64,000 nt of DNA, from assembly GCA_001939145.1 (NCBI GenBank), contig LSRX01000007.1, positions 1,533,247 to 1,597,246 of the forward strand. The letters are read 5' to 3'. The stretch is from Symbiodinium microadriaticum. Taxonomy: Eukaryota; Sar; Dinophyceae; Suessiales; Symbiodiniaceae. This document shows, one piece after another, positions 62,807 to 64,000 of the stretch. Below the pieces are notes generated by a model that worked only from the letters and a program-made list of their open reading frames with translations, was not told the DNA's origin and ran no database searches. Each line of letters starts with the position of its first letter. The stretch's first letter is position 1. Made by a program: the position numbers and the translations under genes.

Positions 62807-63194
62807 ATGCCTGAACGGCATGCAGCTGAACATAGAGCAGATGATCACCCGCATTGACCGAGCCATCCATCTCCTGATGGTTCAAAAATTCCAGCCCTCC
62901 AAGCTCACGAGGCCGACCGTGCGAATGAGTACGTGCTCGGCCCGTATGAATACGCTCGCCAGTGCTCCGCTGCCAATCGAAACACGCCTGAAGCAACCTT
63001 CGCTGGCGATCTGCGGCTTTCGCCGTCAGGGGGCGTTACTTCCGGCAACGCCGATGATGTACACTAACACTGGACCCGCGATCCAAGAGGCCAAGCGCCT
63101 AACCACGGCCTTGGATGCGCTGAACCAGTATGACTCCTGTGACCCAGACCCCCGGGAGGATCTAGAAAGTAGATCCCCTAATTTGGGACCCTAA
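62807..63194 (+). CDS. Possible coding remnant
   Basis: Plus-strand frame with protein-like composition (CLNGMQLNIEQMITRIDRAI ... PATPMMYTNTGPAIQEAKRL ... ALDALNQYDSCDPDPREDLE). The frame is closed just upstream, so this may be one exon or a remnant. No family recognised. Confidence 0.3.
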
Positions 63195-63331
63195 CTACTA
63201 AAGGGTGCTTTATGGGAACCCCCTTCAGGGATCTACTTTTTGGATTTTTACGGAGGTCTGGGGAGCGACCACAGGAGCTAAAGGTTCGCGCCAGCTTTCG
63301 ACTCCCGGCGTATCTTGCTGGCATTGCGAAC

Positions 63332-63446
63332 TGCCCAGAGAACCAAATACCCCCCTAATGAAGGAACAGACCCTAAATCATAGTAGGGATCCTATTATAC
63401 TTTAAGGTATATTCCTTAATTAATGGGGTTTTGGAGCCTCTGGGTG
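63332..63446. repeat. Palindromic element family P4 copy
   Basis: CCCAGAGAACCAAATACCCC start and TATTCCTTAATTAATGGGGT ... CTCTGGG end. Confidence 0.6.
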
Positions 63447-63849
63447 GGTGGCCCATAAACACGCCCTTCACAACATGTTCTGCCATGAGAACTCATCAAA
63501 GCAATCTTTTACAACCCGGAAGAGACAATCCCCGCCAGCACGGTCAAAACCTTACTTGCTAAGTCCAGTGAACCTCCAAATAGGCTTGAGGGAGTTGCGT
63601 TTCGGGTGTGGAAATTCCTCTTTTCGGTTCCAAGATGATGATGCACGGACGAGGTTTCAGGGATTAGGGTATAGGGGCTTATCATTTTGGACTTGTTCAG
63701 CATGCGTAAGGTGTTTTGTTTTGAAGGGGGGTGAGGACGAGTGTCTACCTTTACCCTCACCTGAATGAATCCGGACGACAGCTCGTCTCTCGGACACCGA
63801 CATCCCTCCTAGCATTATTGTGGAACCCTCATGAAGTTGTAATTTACTA

Positions 63850-63951
63850 CGGTTTATGAAATGAATCCTGCATTACCCATAAAAAGGAAGATACCATAAT
63901 TCCCATAGTTTAGCGTCCTTAAGGTAATGGAGGGTTTATATCATCAACAGC
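63850..63951. repeat. Palindromic element family P1 copy
   Basis: CGGTTTATGAAATGAATCCT start, AGGGTTTATATCATCAACAG end; close to the 49289-49390 copy. Confidence 0.7.
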
Positions 63952-64000
63952 ATGTCCATCTAGCGCCCTAAACCTTTATGCTGTAAAACCTGTCTATGAA

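Overview
The window looks like nuclear DNA of a dinoflagellate, most probably of the Symbiodiniaceae type. Five independent signs support this. (1) Splice junctions reconstructed here by reading-frame continuity mostly start with GC or GA rather than GT and end in AG, always as AG|G...AG|G. (2) A 16-base sequence matching the conserved 3' part of the dinoflagellate spliced leader (15 of 16) occurs twice. (3) Interstitial repeats of the TTTAGGG telomere type are very abundant. (4) There are ubiquitin-like/RCC1-like repeat genes. (5) There is a tyrosine-recombinase retrotransposon. No bacterial-style operons, tRNA, rRNA or CRISPR were seen.

Left arm (about 1-40.7 kb). This part is GC-richer and holds small split genes, nearly all on the minus strand: an unrecognised 376-aa protein (1408-2538), an EH-domain protein (10040-11490), a two-RRM/UHM protein with five exons (12042-13772), a J-domain protein interrupted by an assembly gap (16085 to about 17044), two small unrecognised proteins (17434 to about 17800 and 17887-18301), a two-exon unrecognised protein (27857-28481) and an intronless F-box/Kelch protein (35291-37111). 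Simple-sequence tracts (GAT, AGAAAG, CATA/TGTA) lie between them.

The most notable object is 18324-27592, a 9.3-kb retroelement in minus orientation. It carries a Gag-like zinc-finger ORF, a methyltransferase-like module, reverse transcriptase, RNase H and a tyrosine recombinase with its R, H-x-x-R and Y residues. Its repeats are split and direct: A1 (18324-18574), B1+A2 joined (23506-23859) and B2 (27490-27592). A1 and A2 differ at 3 of 251 positions and B1 and B2 are identical. Each B repeat contains a short hairpin whose arm reads as a spliced-leader-like sequence on the sense strand. The element lies about 22 bp upstream of the start codon of the small gene 17887-18301.

Right arm (about 40.7-64 kb). 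The texture changes abruptly. The DNA is dominated by interstitial TTTAGGG/CCCTAAA arrays of alternating orientation and by at least five families of short palindromic, MITE-like elements. Telomere-type repeats have been inserted inside some palindrome copies. Two paralogous ubiquitin-like/RCC1-like genes (44510-45877 and 52277-53749) sit here, built from almost identical 123-bp (41-aa) repeats; both look damaged near the 3' end. Several minisatellites and single-N joins suggest difficult assembly.

Exon models come from reading-frame continuity and conserved-domain continuity only. No transcript or database evidence was available.
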